The notes below the pieces were generated by a model. The model was not told the origin of the DNA. It saw only the letters and a program-made list of their open reading frames with translations, and did no database searches. A program made the translations under genes and the position numbers. Positions 17,646 to 25,868 of a stretch of DNA of 64,000 nt are shown piece after piece. The first letter of the stretch is position 1. Each line of letters opens with the position of its first letter. The stretch is from SM23-73-3 sp964580215 (lineage in GTDB: Bacteria; Zixibacteria; MSB-5A5; SM1-73), in assembly GCA_964580215.1 (NCBI GenBank), contig CAZOJT010000005.1, forward strand, positions 1 through 64,000, given 5' to 3'.

Positions 17646-17712
17646 ACTTTCTGGATTCGCTTCCAGATAATACCCCAACGCAAATATTATCTAATTTTTG
17701 TTCCGTCAGGAG

Positions 17713-18243
17713 CTACTCCTGTCGGTAGCCCGCTTCTTTGAATGAAAGTAGTGTAGCCATTTTGTCTTCACTGAGGTATCTGAGATGTGATGCTGCTTGA
17801 TAACATTCCTGTGCGTGTTGCTCAGCTAGTTCAGCTTCCTCTTTCTTGAACAAATCTTTTGCGGGTGCGAGATACCCAGCCTCAAAGCCATACTTGGCCG
17901 TCTTGTAAAACTGAGACCAAAAGTTCACCAGAAACAAAAATCTCGGTAAGTCGACAATATAATTGAGAGATTGTGCTGTAAGTTTATCTATGAGTTGCTT
18001 CTTCTGAATTTGCTCTGCGATAGCGGTGAACTCCTTCGAGCCCTGTTCCCATCCATGACTGCGTGGGAAAGTAATATCGAGAAGCAAGAGGATTGACTTG
18101 ACTGATAGTTCAATACATTCCTGAGCCGCTTGTATAGCTTCGGAGTATTGAGTATAGAATTTTGAGTGTTCTTTCGCTCCTTGTAGCTGATTCGATGCCT
18201 TATCAATCCAGCCTTCTATCATTCTACGCTTGTTGTTAGTCAT
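17713..18243 (-). CDS. HEPN-domain protein
   Basis: A 176-aa protein with the HEPN helical bundle pattern: WIDKASNQLQGAKEHSKFYTQYSEAIQAAQECIELSVKSILLLL, then a loop FPRSHGWEQGS that could supply the R-x-H type residues, and C-terminal helices. HEPN proteins are RNases or partners of nucleotidyltransferases in toxin-antitoxin and defence modules. No MNT partner gene is adjacent; the next gene downstream is the unknown 308-aa protein. The last codons (GYRQE) and the stop lie inside a dispersed palindrome (CAGGAGTAGCTCCTG on this strand), so the native C-terminus has probably been altered by the repeat. An RNase role is inferred only. Confidence 0.75.
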   Translation of the reverse strand: MTNNKRRMIEGWIDKASNQLQGAKEHSKFYTQYSEAIQAAQECIELSVKSILLLLDITFPRSHGWEQGSKEFTAIAEQIQKKQLIDKLTAQSLNYIVDLPRFLFLVNFWSQFYKTAKYGFEAGYLAPAKDLFKKEEAELAEQHAQECYQAASHLRYLSEDKMATLLSFKEAGYRQE

Positions 18244-18290
18244 TTCATTATCCTTCTCGCAGCGATCTACGATATTGGTTATTGGAGCGG

Positions 18291-18451
18291 GCTAACTACT
18301 GATTATATGGTTTCCATATAAGAACCCCTATCTTACTTGCTGCCGTCATAAAAGACTTCCCAGCTTCCCTTCATAAATTCATTTTTGTCAAGGCATTTAT
18401 GCAATATTTCCCTTCAGTCTGGGGTTTTATATGGTTTCCGTATAAATATCC
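18291..18451. repeat. two more copies of the TTATATGG...CCATATAA palindrome
   Basis: At 18291-18327 is the direct repeat GCTAACTACTGATTATA plus the near-perfect palindrome TTATATGGTTTCCATATAA. At 18425-18451 a third palindrome copy, TTTATATGGTTTCCGTATAAA, lacks the leading phrase. The rest of the 424-base gap 18244-18667 shows no gene. Confidence 0.75.
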
Positions 18452-18667
18452 TTCCACCACCTTCGAAGCGAATCGACCAGGTTCTCCACTCCTTTGCCTC
18501 CTTGGTTGAGAGTGTGCATGTAAAATCCACATTTCTCATTCCTCCGCTCCAGGATCATCTATATTATATCCGCCAAAATGGCTATGTCAAGAGGAAAGTC
18601 AAGAGTGTTTGCATTGTGTCTTAACTTCTCGTTATTGGCTGTTGTCTGTGTGGAGTCCCACCTACAA

Positions 18668-19525
18668 CTACTCTTTCTTATACAATTCTTTTCTTTTAGC
18701 CTCCAAAAACTCTGGCTCTTTCCCTAAAAACTCTGCGGCGGTGATTACCTTCTTTTTCAATGCATTTGCTTCTTTGGCCACTTCCTCTATTTTGTTCAGG
18801 TAGTGCAAATCTCTCACCAAATGATGATCCAGGATGATGGTTTTAACTTTAGTTTCGGAAAGAATCTTAAGTAAGTTTTTGTTGCTTTGAGACAGTCCAA
18901 ATTTTGAAGCTCGCCATCCCATAAGCAAGGTGGGAAAACCGGACAAAATCAGTATATCAGGATTCTGCTTAATGATCCAGTCAGTAGTCACACTTACCTG
19001 GGGTCCCTGGATATCAGAAGCATGGATCATCTTTTTGTCTTTCTGTTTTATTGAGCAAGCCAACACATAGCCTAATTTCGATCCTTCTCCCCCATGATAG
19101 AATGGTGGGGAGAAAATGATCTCCGTCTCCCTGAATTTGAAATTTTTTCCGTCAGCAAACTCCATTAACTTAGCAGTATCCTTTACCCAATTTAAAAAAT
19201 TCTTGCCTCTCCCCTTCTGGGAACGATTTATGTTCTTCTTCGGATCTTTAATTAAGAGGATTTTGCCAGCGTAAAAGTTCGCCTCCGGAAAATAATGATC
19301 GTAATGATAATGCGAGATGGTTAAGATATCAGCTTCATGGGCATACTCCCAGACTTTCTCTGAAAGCTCTTCCACCCTTTTAAGCTCCAGTTTGGTGGGG
19401 GGAAGCCCATATCTTAAGGGTGCAAAGGATACCCCGGGATCGATTAAGATTTTTAAATCTGTCTCCACCAAGGTGGCGGTGGATCGCACACCCATGGAAT
19501 CGAAAGCTAAAGGAATGATCTTCAT
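18668..19525 (-). CDS. UPF0282-like metallo-beta-lactamase-fold hydrolase
   Basis: A 285-aa protein from ATG 19525 (AAAGGG a few bases upstream); an upstream in-frame start at 19570 is less likely. The N-terminus MKIIPLAFDSMGVRSTATLVE, the metal motif SHYHYDHYFPE near residue 75, and downstream HGG, ASDIQGP and ILDHHLVRD segments match the UPF0282 group of metallo-beta-lactamase-fold proteins, known mainly from archaea. Two metal ions are expected at the His/Asp cluster; the substrate is unknown. It is flanked by repeats on both sides and has no operon partner, which fits lateral acquisition. Confidence 0.85.
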   Translation of the reverse strand: MKIIPLAFDSMGVRSTATLVETDLKILIDPGVSFAPLRYGLPPTKLELKRVEELSEKVWEYAHEADILTISHYHYDHYFPEANFYAGKILLIKDPKKNINRSQKGRGKNFLNWVKDTAKLMEFADGKNFKFRETEIIFSPPFYHGGEGSKLGYVLACSIKQKDKKMIHASDIQGPQVSVTTDWIIKQNPDILILSGFPTLLMGWRASKFGLSQSNKNLLKILSETKVKTIILDHHLVRDLHYLNKIEEVAKEANALKKKVITAAEFLGKEPEFLEAKRKELYKKE

Positions 19526-20312
19526 AACTTTTCCCTTTGGATAAATTAGTCTGTTTTGATAGAAAGTCAATGGAAATTCGTATGAATGCTTTGCATCTGT
19601 GAAACCGTCCGTCGTCCACCGATCTCAAGATGCAGAATTCGCACCGCAGTCCGCCGCCAATTCTTGTTGAATATCTCATCTGTTCAATCTGTTGGGAAAA
19701 AGTCCTGCTCTTGGGTGGATGTTATCCCAGATGGGTCTCCGTCATTCACCACCGTCTTCGGCGGGATTTTCAACTAATTCTGTGGGATGACGGAGACCCC
19801 AGAGAGGAGGACATGCGCCCTCGTTAGGATAACATATCGGGGGGCAGGAGAATGCCTCACAGCTGATTGAACGGATTAAGCTGATACCAATGATTTTTAT
19901 CTGCTTAATCTGCTGCATCTGCTGTGAGGGATTTTCTGCTACCTGTAGACATTATCATCCACCCCGCCGTTGGCGGGGTCTCCGACTCCCATCTTTGGTA
20001 AGCCCGTACGGGTACACCTTTCGGGGGTGTCTGATTTGTATTTGGTATCTACAACACAATGAGTTTTTTTGCTCGACAAATATAAGTGAATCATTTATGA
20101 TGGTATTGCTGAAGCCTGAATCTCGGGGAGAGAAATCATGTCTTCCCTCTTAATACCTTTCCCTCAGAGGGAGGTATTGTGCTCACTTTAAGACTATTTT
20201 TCTTAAACCTACAATGCAGAAAGGAGGAGGAATACGTAACTTTCCGTTTTTGTGGAGAAGAGGAGATTGAGGTTTTAAGTTTTCTAAACCCGCATACTGA
20301 AAGGGGGGCGTT
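19526..20312. repeat. 790-base repeat-rich intergenic region
   Basis: No gene is supported. Visible pieces are: TTCGTATGAATGC at 19578-19590 (part of the GTATG palindrome); ATCTGTTCAATCTGTTGGG near 19676; an inverted pair GGGTCTCCGTCATT / ATGACGGAGACCCC at 19733-19802; ATCTGCTTAATCTGCTGC near 19898; and a GCCGTTGGCGGGG hairpin near 19967. Just before the next gene, ATGCAGAAAGG occurs twice (20214 and 20313), suggesting a small duplication around the start. Confidence 0.65.
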
Positions 20313-22128
20313 ATGCAGAAAGGTCTAATCTGTTTCGCTGTTATTGTCTTTGGAGTATCTTCGCTCTTCGGCATGAGTAAAAGGGAGACTCCGAAGAAGC
20401 TCGAAAAGAAGGTAGAAGCAGGGATGACCAAAGAGGAATGCCTTGCGAAACTGAAGGCGGATGTTCAGGGAAAAGTGGAGGTTAAGTTCGATGAGAAGAA
20501 TGGGACGCCCACATTCCTAAAGGGTAATCTGCCAACAGCATCTGAGTCTAGTATTGTTGAGAGTGCTGTTAAGTTCCTTGATAACTACAAAGAGCTCTTT
20601 CTTATATACAATCCCTGTGCAGAACTCAAGTTGAATAAGACAGAAAAAGACAAAGTCGGGATGACCCATGTAAGGCTTGACCAGTATTACAAAGGTATTC
20701 CTGTCTGGGCGAGCCAGATCATCGTCCATTTTGATAAGGAGCAGAGGATATACCTTGTGAACGGACGCTACGAACCTACACCGGCTATTAAGACTGAACC
20801 AGAAATTACTGAAGAGGCTGCGCTCATAACTGCTAAGGATGATTTGAAACACGAGGGTGAATTCTTCGGAGAACCCACATGCGAACTTGTCATCTACCCT
20901 CTGGAGCAGAAATACCGGCTGGCGTGGCTGGTGAACTTGAGAACTGCCTCTCCATCGGGAGACTGGAAGTATTTTGTGGACGCAAAAACCGGTGAGATTC
21001 TCCTCAAGTACAACGATATTAAGTATGATGGACCCACAACCGGCACGGGTGTTCTTCTCAATGGAAATCCGGTGAATCTTGATATATATGACCTGAGCGG
21101 GACATACTACCTGGTTGATGCGTCTAAACCAATGTGAACCGGGGCTCCCAAAGATCCTTCTTCATTGACCTGAGGCGGGCAGTCATTCAGTCCGCGCTTG
21201 ATCTTTATCCTTTAGAGTTTGCAACAATTGAGCCCGCAATCCAGAGTGCTTTCGATGCCGTGGGAATAGTAGAACCAACACCAGGAGCGCTGTATGTCCT
21301 TGGCTATGACGATGGAAATGCATACTCCTATTTTTGGCCTGGGTATGACGGGTTAGGCGGGAACTGGATGTTTAGCGTACGGTTCCACCCCGATTAGCCC
21401 TGCACCTTGATAGGCACCAGCATGGTGATCTACGATGATGGCTACGGTGATCCTCTGGAACTTGTTCTCTACGTTTGCACAGATACTCTTGGAGTTCCAT
21501 ATCAGGTCCTCTTTCAAGCCCAATTCGAGCCAATTTCATTTTATCCAGACTGGCAAGATATTACGTTTAATCCACCAATTGTGGTGGATGACCAGTGTTT
21601 TCATATAGCCACAGCGTCACTCTACCCCTACCAGTGGATAAGCGCGGCAATCTGCACCGACAATGGATCAACACAGAAAGTAAACTGTTACGATCAATAT
21701 GGTGACGGAAACGGGATAATAGATGATGGGAGTATGCTCGGTGGAAATTTGATGATCCGTGCGATTGTAACCTATCCTCCTTACACAGAAGTGGAGGAAG
21801 AGACAGAACCCATCTCTGCAACCTCCGGAAATCTGGTGACACTTCTTCAGAACTATCCCAATCCCTTCAATCCGGAGACCAGAATAAAGAATAAAGTATA
21901 CAGTAGACAGTAGGCAGACTCACCCTATCCCCACCACCCTGAAAATCTGTAACATCCTGGGACAATTGGTGAAGACATTGGTGGACGAAGCACAAGAACC
22001 GGGTAGTTATGAGGTAATATGGGATGGGAAAGATGAATAGGGAAACGAGGTTGCCAGCGGAATATATTTCCATCAATTGAAAGCAGAGGAGTTTAGCCAA
22101 ACAAGGAAGATGGTCTTAATAAGGTAGG
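20313..22128 (+). pseudogene. decayed secreted M4 metalloprotease with deleted catalytic domain and C-terminal sorting tail
   Basis: The 5' part (20313-21137) encodes a signal peptide, then FTP and PepSY-like propeptide domains (VRLDQYYKGIPVWASQIIVHF; WKYFVDAKTGEILLKYNDI) ending YYLVDASKPM, where the thermolysin-type catalytic domain should begin. Instead the frame shifts and the sequence resumes with the far C-terminal M4 helix (DLRRAVIQSALDLYP...AFDAVGI). The HExxH region is gone. An in-frame TAG follows at 21395-21397, then a beta-rich domain and the FCB sorting tail QNYPNPFNPET, broken by an AGAATAA/CAGTAGA tandem at 21881-21917. The tail resumes (ILGQLVKTLVDE...IWDGKDE) and contains another stop. 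Several independent lesions make it a pseudogene. Confidence 0.88.
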
Positions 22129-22138
22129 TTTGCCAGCA

Positions 22139-22747
22139 TCATGCGGAGTCTAACATTTGCGTAAGCAGAACCTGAGCTTTCTTCAAATCCTCTATGGTGT
22201 TAATGTTAAAGAAGCTCAAATGCTTTGGATCGATTGTATTAATTTCCTTCTCTCCAACCCTTTCCACTTTGAGCTTCGTTAAAACATGACGGACTTTTAG
22301 ATCATGTTTCTGAAGACGGTCGAAAATCACGGGCAAGCAATTTTTGGAATAAACAGCAAAAAGAGGCTCCATTTCTCCCTTGGTCTCTGGTATAACCACA
22401 TCCTGGTCACCGCATTTTTCTAAAAGGAGTTTAATCAGGCGAACTTGAGGAAACGGCATATCACAGCCAATCACAAAATTGTAATATGAGGTGGAATAAC
22501 ACAAGCCAGCGAAGATTCCCCCCAGAGGTCCAGTCCCTTTTATTAAATCTTCGACTACGTGGACATCGTAATCCCGATAGACTTCCTTCTGATTGGTGAC
22601 AATCAGGATTTCTGTGAAAATCTTCGTAAGGGCATCTATGCTTTTTTGAATCAGGGTCTTCCCGTCAGAGAGAGCGATTAATGCTTTATTCTTTTTGATC
22701 CTGCTCCCTTTTCCTCCGGCTAAAATTATTCCGGTTGCGTTTTGCAT
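22139..22747 (-). CDS. mobA: molybdenum cofactor guanylyltransferase
   Basis: A 202-aa nucleotidyltransferase that attaches GMP to molybdopterin. The N-terminal signature is GIILAGGKGSRIKKNKALIAL with the nucleotide-binding Lys. GPLGGIFAGL (about 74-83) and the metal-binding Asp in FVIGCDMPFP (about 92-101) follow. The last residue group LLTQMLDSA is close to the end of the convergent protease pseudogene (11-base gap). A small 57-aa gene lies 100 bases upstream in the same direction. No other molybdopterin genes are in view. Confidence 0.93.
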   Translation of the reverse strand: MQNATGIILAGGKGSRIKKNKALIALSDGKTLIQKSIDALTKIFTEILIVTNQKEVYRDYDVHVVEDLIKGTGPLGGIFAGLCYSTSYYNFVIGCDMPFPQVRLIKLLLEKCGDQDVVIPETKGEMEPLFAVYSKNCLPVIFDRLQKHDLKVRHVLTKLKVERVGEKEINTIDPKHLSFFNINTIEDLKKAQVLLTQMLDSA

Positions 22748-22846
22748 TAAGATATTTTATCCTGATATAAGAAACTAAAAACTGTTCCTCTGATGGTCTG
22801 TGGCAATTTTATTACTGACGGAAGTCCGTTAGAAGAATTACCTTCA

Positions 22847-23020
22847 TTATTCTGAGATTTCTATTTCCACTTTGCTAGGTTTTTCCTCCAGACGCAGAGA
22901 TGTGACCATCGCCCAGGTGGTGCTGCCTACTATATGGGTGGCGAAGGGATTTAGTGGAATTTCCTTATCATTTACTTTGACCTTTATGCTCCTGGCTTTC
23001 TCCGCTCCTCCCTGACACAT
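22847..23020 (-). CDS. small 57-aa hypothetical protein upstream of mobA
   Basis: A short gene missed by length cut-offs. It has a near-ideal AGGAGGT ribosome binding site 6 bases before the ATG. The product starts MCQGGAEKARSIKVKVNDKE and continues with PLNPFATHIVG, TTWAMVTSLR and ends KVEIEISE. It has no membrane helix, begins with Met-Cys, and looks like a small beta-strand domain. The transcript direction and spacing fit an operon with mobA. I do not recognise the family. Confidence 0.65.
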   Translation of the reverse strand: MCQGGAEKARSIKVKVNDKEIPLNPFATHIVGSTTWAMVTSLRLEEKPSKVEIEISE

Positions 23021-23041
23021 GTTTTACCTCCTGAAGTTATG

Positions 23042-23076
23042 TACAAAAAAGGGGGGGGTTCTTCCCCCTCCCCTGT
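23042..23076 (-). terminator. rho-independent terminator of the porin gene
   Basis: On the minus strand a G-rich arm GGGGAGGGGGAAG is followed by CCCCCCCC and then TTTTTT, a strong GC hairpin plus U-run about 45 bases after the porin stop. Confidence 0.8.
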
Positions 23077-23119
23077 CTGGCTTTTGATCTCTCGCGCAAA
23101 ATAACAGCACGCAGGCAAG

Positions 23120-24226
23120 CTAGAAAGTTATCTGGGCCATAGCCTGCACCACCCCGTAAGAGTCGACGCCTTCTGCTTCGAACATGTTGTGGATATAGTT
23201 GAGGTAAAACATGGCATTTATGCCTTCGAGGTAATAATTTACCCCTCCAGTGAGGGCTGAGATTCCGTCATCATTTATATCCGTGTCGGGATCATAGGCC
23301 TCGTAACGAGCCAGGAATTCCACCTGCTTGACCGGTTGAACACTGGCCTGAGCAAAATAAGCCTGTGCATCTGTACTACTCACGCTATCCATGTCTGCGG
23401 CGGTGAGTTTCTCAGTCGAAGCCATCAAGAACTCTCCCCTGAACCTGAATGCCATCTCATCCTTGGTGTAGTCCACCTTGGCAAATCCCCCGAAGCGGTT
23501 CATCTCCAAGGTCTCCTCAGGGAAAGTCGTGACGGAGGAGCGAGTCTGCCAAATTGTATCTGCATCTTCGTTTACCACAATCATGTCCGTCCAAGTTTGA
23601 GTGTATGTAGGCAGGGCACTGCCTATCCAGGCATAACCGCCAAAACGAACTTTAGCCTGGTCAATCGGGGGCTTAATGTCTGCTCGAACCAAGAAATCCT
23701 TGGCGTCGTTGTTGTCCGTGAAATTGTTCTTGGGGTATCCGTTGAAAATACCCAGGTTGAAATCAACATAGTCGGTCTTGGTGGTCGTCTGTATGCCGCA
23801 CTGCCGCCACACAGCAAACTTGCTGGTGGTCATGGGGTAGTTGATAAATTCAAGTTTGGCAGTGGAGTAAGGCATGTAAAGGGTGAAGTTGGGCAAAAAC
23901 CGTCCCACCGTGATCTCGGTCTTCTGAATGTAAAAGAACTGCGCCTTGTAGTCCAGCACGCTTATGCTTCCCCTATGGTCAAGCTGAACGAAATACTTCA
24001 CCTTGTCGGGAACAATGGTTCCCCAAAAAAGAAACCTTGCCCGATTTAAGGTAAAAGAATCAAAGCCCATATCATCTTCAACATTGTAGGTAAATCCTGC
24101 CTGAAGAATACCACCGATCTTTAAGTCCCCTTTTCCCACCTTCACCTCAGTTGCCCCCATGGCGAAGTTGCATACCAACAAAGCAATCAATATTGAGCCG
24201 ACAACTAATAAACTCAGCTTTTTCAT
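23120..24226 (-). CDS. phosphate-selective-type outer-membrane porin
   Basis: A 368-aa exported beta-barrel from ATG 24226, chosen because GGAGGAAGAA precedes it. A signal peptide (MKKLSLLVVGSILIALLVCN, cleaved near AMGA) is followed by strand-rich sequence with LNRARFLFWGTI, VKYFVQLDHRG and TVGRFLPNFT, typical of the OprP/OprO (Porin_O_P) group, and the chain ends in Phe (AMAQITF), the usual outer-membrane insertion signal. It shows this organism has an outer membrane. Substrate selectivity cannot be read from the sequence. It is monocistronic, with a long upstream region and a terminator downstream. Confidence 0.85.
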   Translation of the reverse strand: MKKLSLLVVGSILIALLVCNFAMGATEVKVGKGDLKIGGILQAGFTYNVEDDMGFDSFTLNRARFLFWGTIVPDKVKYFVQLDHRGSISVLDYKAQFFYIQKTEITVGRFLPNFTLYMPYSTAKLEFINYPMTTSKFAVWRQCGIQTTTKTDYVDFNLGIFNGYPKNNFTDNNDAKDFLVRADIKPPIDQAKVRFGGYAWIGSALPTYTQTWTDMIVVNEDADTIWQTRSSVTTFPEETLEMNRFGGFAKVDYTKDEMAFRFRGEFLMASTEKLTAADMDSVSSTDAQAYFAQASVQPVKQVEFLARYEAYDPDTDINDDGISALTGGVNYYLEGINAMFYLNYIHNMFEAEGVDSYGVVQAMAQITF

Positions 24227-24650
24227 TTCTTCCTCCATCATCCTTTAGAAATTTTCACTTTCTACTTTCTTTAGCCAAAACATCCTTCATCTTCAACTAA
24301 AAGTCAAACTCAGTAAATATCTTCTTGACTTTAAATATGACTTTTGCGTTTCTCACCTCCTCAAGTTTTTCCTTGTTACATTTATGTTCAAAAACGTTGC
24401 CATTTGTGATCTCTTTCACATGATCGTTTCTTCATCACCTCCTTCTCAAAACTAAGCCATCTGACACATTAATCAGCGTATCCCTTTGCCTGCGTTATGA
24501 ATTTCCATCCATCTCGCTATTCATGTTTCTTTTCAATTGCTCCACTTCTGCATTCAGGACACAATTTGCCCGAATTTAAAAATTCGCTTAAGCTTTGTCA
24601 AGCAAAAAATGATGTATGTTAAAAATTTGCTACACCCCACCTTCGCCTGG
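24227..24650 (-). other. long upstream region of the porin gene with tiny ORFs
   Basis: No large gene. Read on the minus strand it holds two near-perfect Shine-Dalgarno cores, AAGGAGGTGATG (24433-24444) and GAGGAGGTGAG (about 24353-24363), each followed by a tiny frame; the first gives a 15-residue Arg/Lys-rich peptide (24388-24435). They may be leader peptides or chance. Confidence 0.35.
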
Positions 24651-24812
24651 AGCCTGTCGAGAAATGTCATTCTGACCCGTATGGGGAAGAATCTCAAACT
24701 CGTATGAGTACATACGCATTTGTAACCTATTGAATTTATTAGATTCTTCCCCCGCCAAAGGCGGGGTCAGAATGACATAAAGGGCATTTTTGTGGTTTTT
24801 CGACACACTCCC
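24651..24812 (+). repeat. MITE-like repeat family B, copy B1, with nested GTATG palindrome
   Basis: Ends are GAGCCTGTCGAGAAATG and TTTTTCGACACACTCC, with an inner pair TCATTCTGACCC / GGGGTCAGAATGA. At 24700-24720 it carries the short GTATG palindrome between TCTCAAA and TTGTAAC. Copy B2 (42775-42917, inverted) lacks that insert at the matching place. Confidence 0.82.
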
Positions 24813-24918
24813 TGGTTATCTGGTTCAAAAACCTGTTTAAGAGCAACTATAAGGATACTGACCAGGAAATGGAGCACACAATATTTGGGAAGTAGAGAAT
24901 TAGTCTTTGGGAGCACTC

Positions 24919-25659
24919 TTATAATATTTTCCATCTTTTAATCTGTTCTATGGCTTTGTAATCGGTCATGTCCAGATGGAGGGGAGTAATGGAGACATAA
25001 CCTTTTTGGATGGCGGCAAAATCGGTATCATCCTCCTTCTCCCAAACGGAGGTCTGCTCTCCGATCCAAAAGTAATTTTTTCCTCGTGGATCGATCTTCT
25101 CGATCACCACATCGTTATACACCTTTTTCCCCAATCGGGTAATTTTAAACTTCCTTATAGAATGCTCCTTATCCGGAACATTCACATTCAAGAAGGTGTC
25201 TTGGGGAAGCCCATTTTTCAAAACGAAGTTTACCAACTTTCTTACAAATTTTGCGGCGGACTCAAAATGTTTGGCATCCCAGTTGACGTTGGAAACAGCG
25301 ATAGAGGGGATATTTAAAATGGTTCCCTCCATCGCTGCGGCTACGGTTCCCGAGTAGGAGACATCGTCACCCAGATTAGGACCGTGATTTATACCGGAGA
25401 TTAGTATATCCGGTTTCCTTTTCATGATGGCATGAACCGCCAGCATCACTGCGTCTGTGGGGGTGCCATCCACGCTATAAAATTTCTCTGCGATCTTGTT
25501 TATGCGCAAGGGATATTGCAAGGTCAAGGAATGACTGGTAGCGCTCTGTTCCCGGTCCGGTGCCACCACCCATACCTGACCGATTTTGGAAAGTTCCCTC
25601 TTCAAGGTCAACAAACCCTTGGCGTTTATGCCATCATCGTTGGTAAGCAGAGCTAACAA
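24919..25659 (-). CDS. surE: 5'/3'-nucleotidase SurE
   Basis: A 246-aa metal-dependent phosphatase acting on nucleoside monophosphates (and often polyphosphate), a survival-related housekeeping enzyme. The N-terminal motif LLTNDDGINAKGL carries the metal-binding Asp pair; VAPDREQSATSHSLTL, SGINHGPNLGDDVSYSGTVAAAMEG and SVDGTPTDAV are further signatures. Length is typical. An AAAGGAGAAAAATT sequence precedes the start. It stands alone between two repeat elements. In many genomes it is next to pcm or rpoS; neither is here. Confidence 0.96.
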   Translation of the reverse strand: MLALLTNDDGINAKGLLTLKRELSKIGQVWVVAPDREQSATSHSLTLQYPLRINKIAEKFYSVDGTPTDAVMLAVHAIMKRKPDILISGINHGPNLGDDVSYSGTVAAAMEGTILNIPSIAVSNVNWDAKHFESAAKFVRKLVNFVLKNGLPQDTFLNVNVPDKEHSIRKFKITRLGKKVYNDVVIEKIDPRGKNYFWIGEQTSVWEKEDDTDFAAIQKGYVSITPLHLDMTDYKAIEQIKRWKIL

Positions 25660-25678
25660 TTTTTCTCCTTTAGATTAT

Positions 25679-25829
25679 GGAGTGCAAACCTTCAGGACTG
25701 TTGAAAAACCCTATTGGCAGGGCTAAATGCCCTGCCCTATGGGTGATAAATTATTGTTACTCATAGAGACGGGAATTTATCCCGTCTCAAAGTTTAACTT
25801 TTTCAACAGTCCCTAAAGCCTTGCACTCC
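25679..25829 (+). repeat. MITE-like repeat family A, copy A1 (empty site, extended ends)
   Basis: Core 25695-25812 with terminal inverted repeats GGACTGTTGAAAAA and TTTTTCAACAGTCC. Outer ends GGAGTGCAA (25679) and TTGCACTCC (to 25829) extend the inversion. Inside are the hairpins GGCAGGGC...GCCCTGCC and GAGACGGGAATTTATCCCGTC. This copy has no GTATG insert between GGGAATT and ATCCCG, so it shows the pre-insertion state. Confidence 0.88.
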
Positions 25830-25868
25830 ATGTTACATTGTCGTTAATATGACCTATGAACTAAATTC

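Noticed and set aside
23336..24049. Plus-strand ORF of 237 aa
   Set aside because: Antisense shadow of the porin gene, without domain or ribosome binding site.
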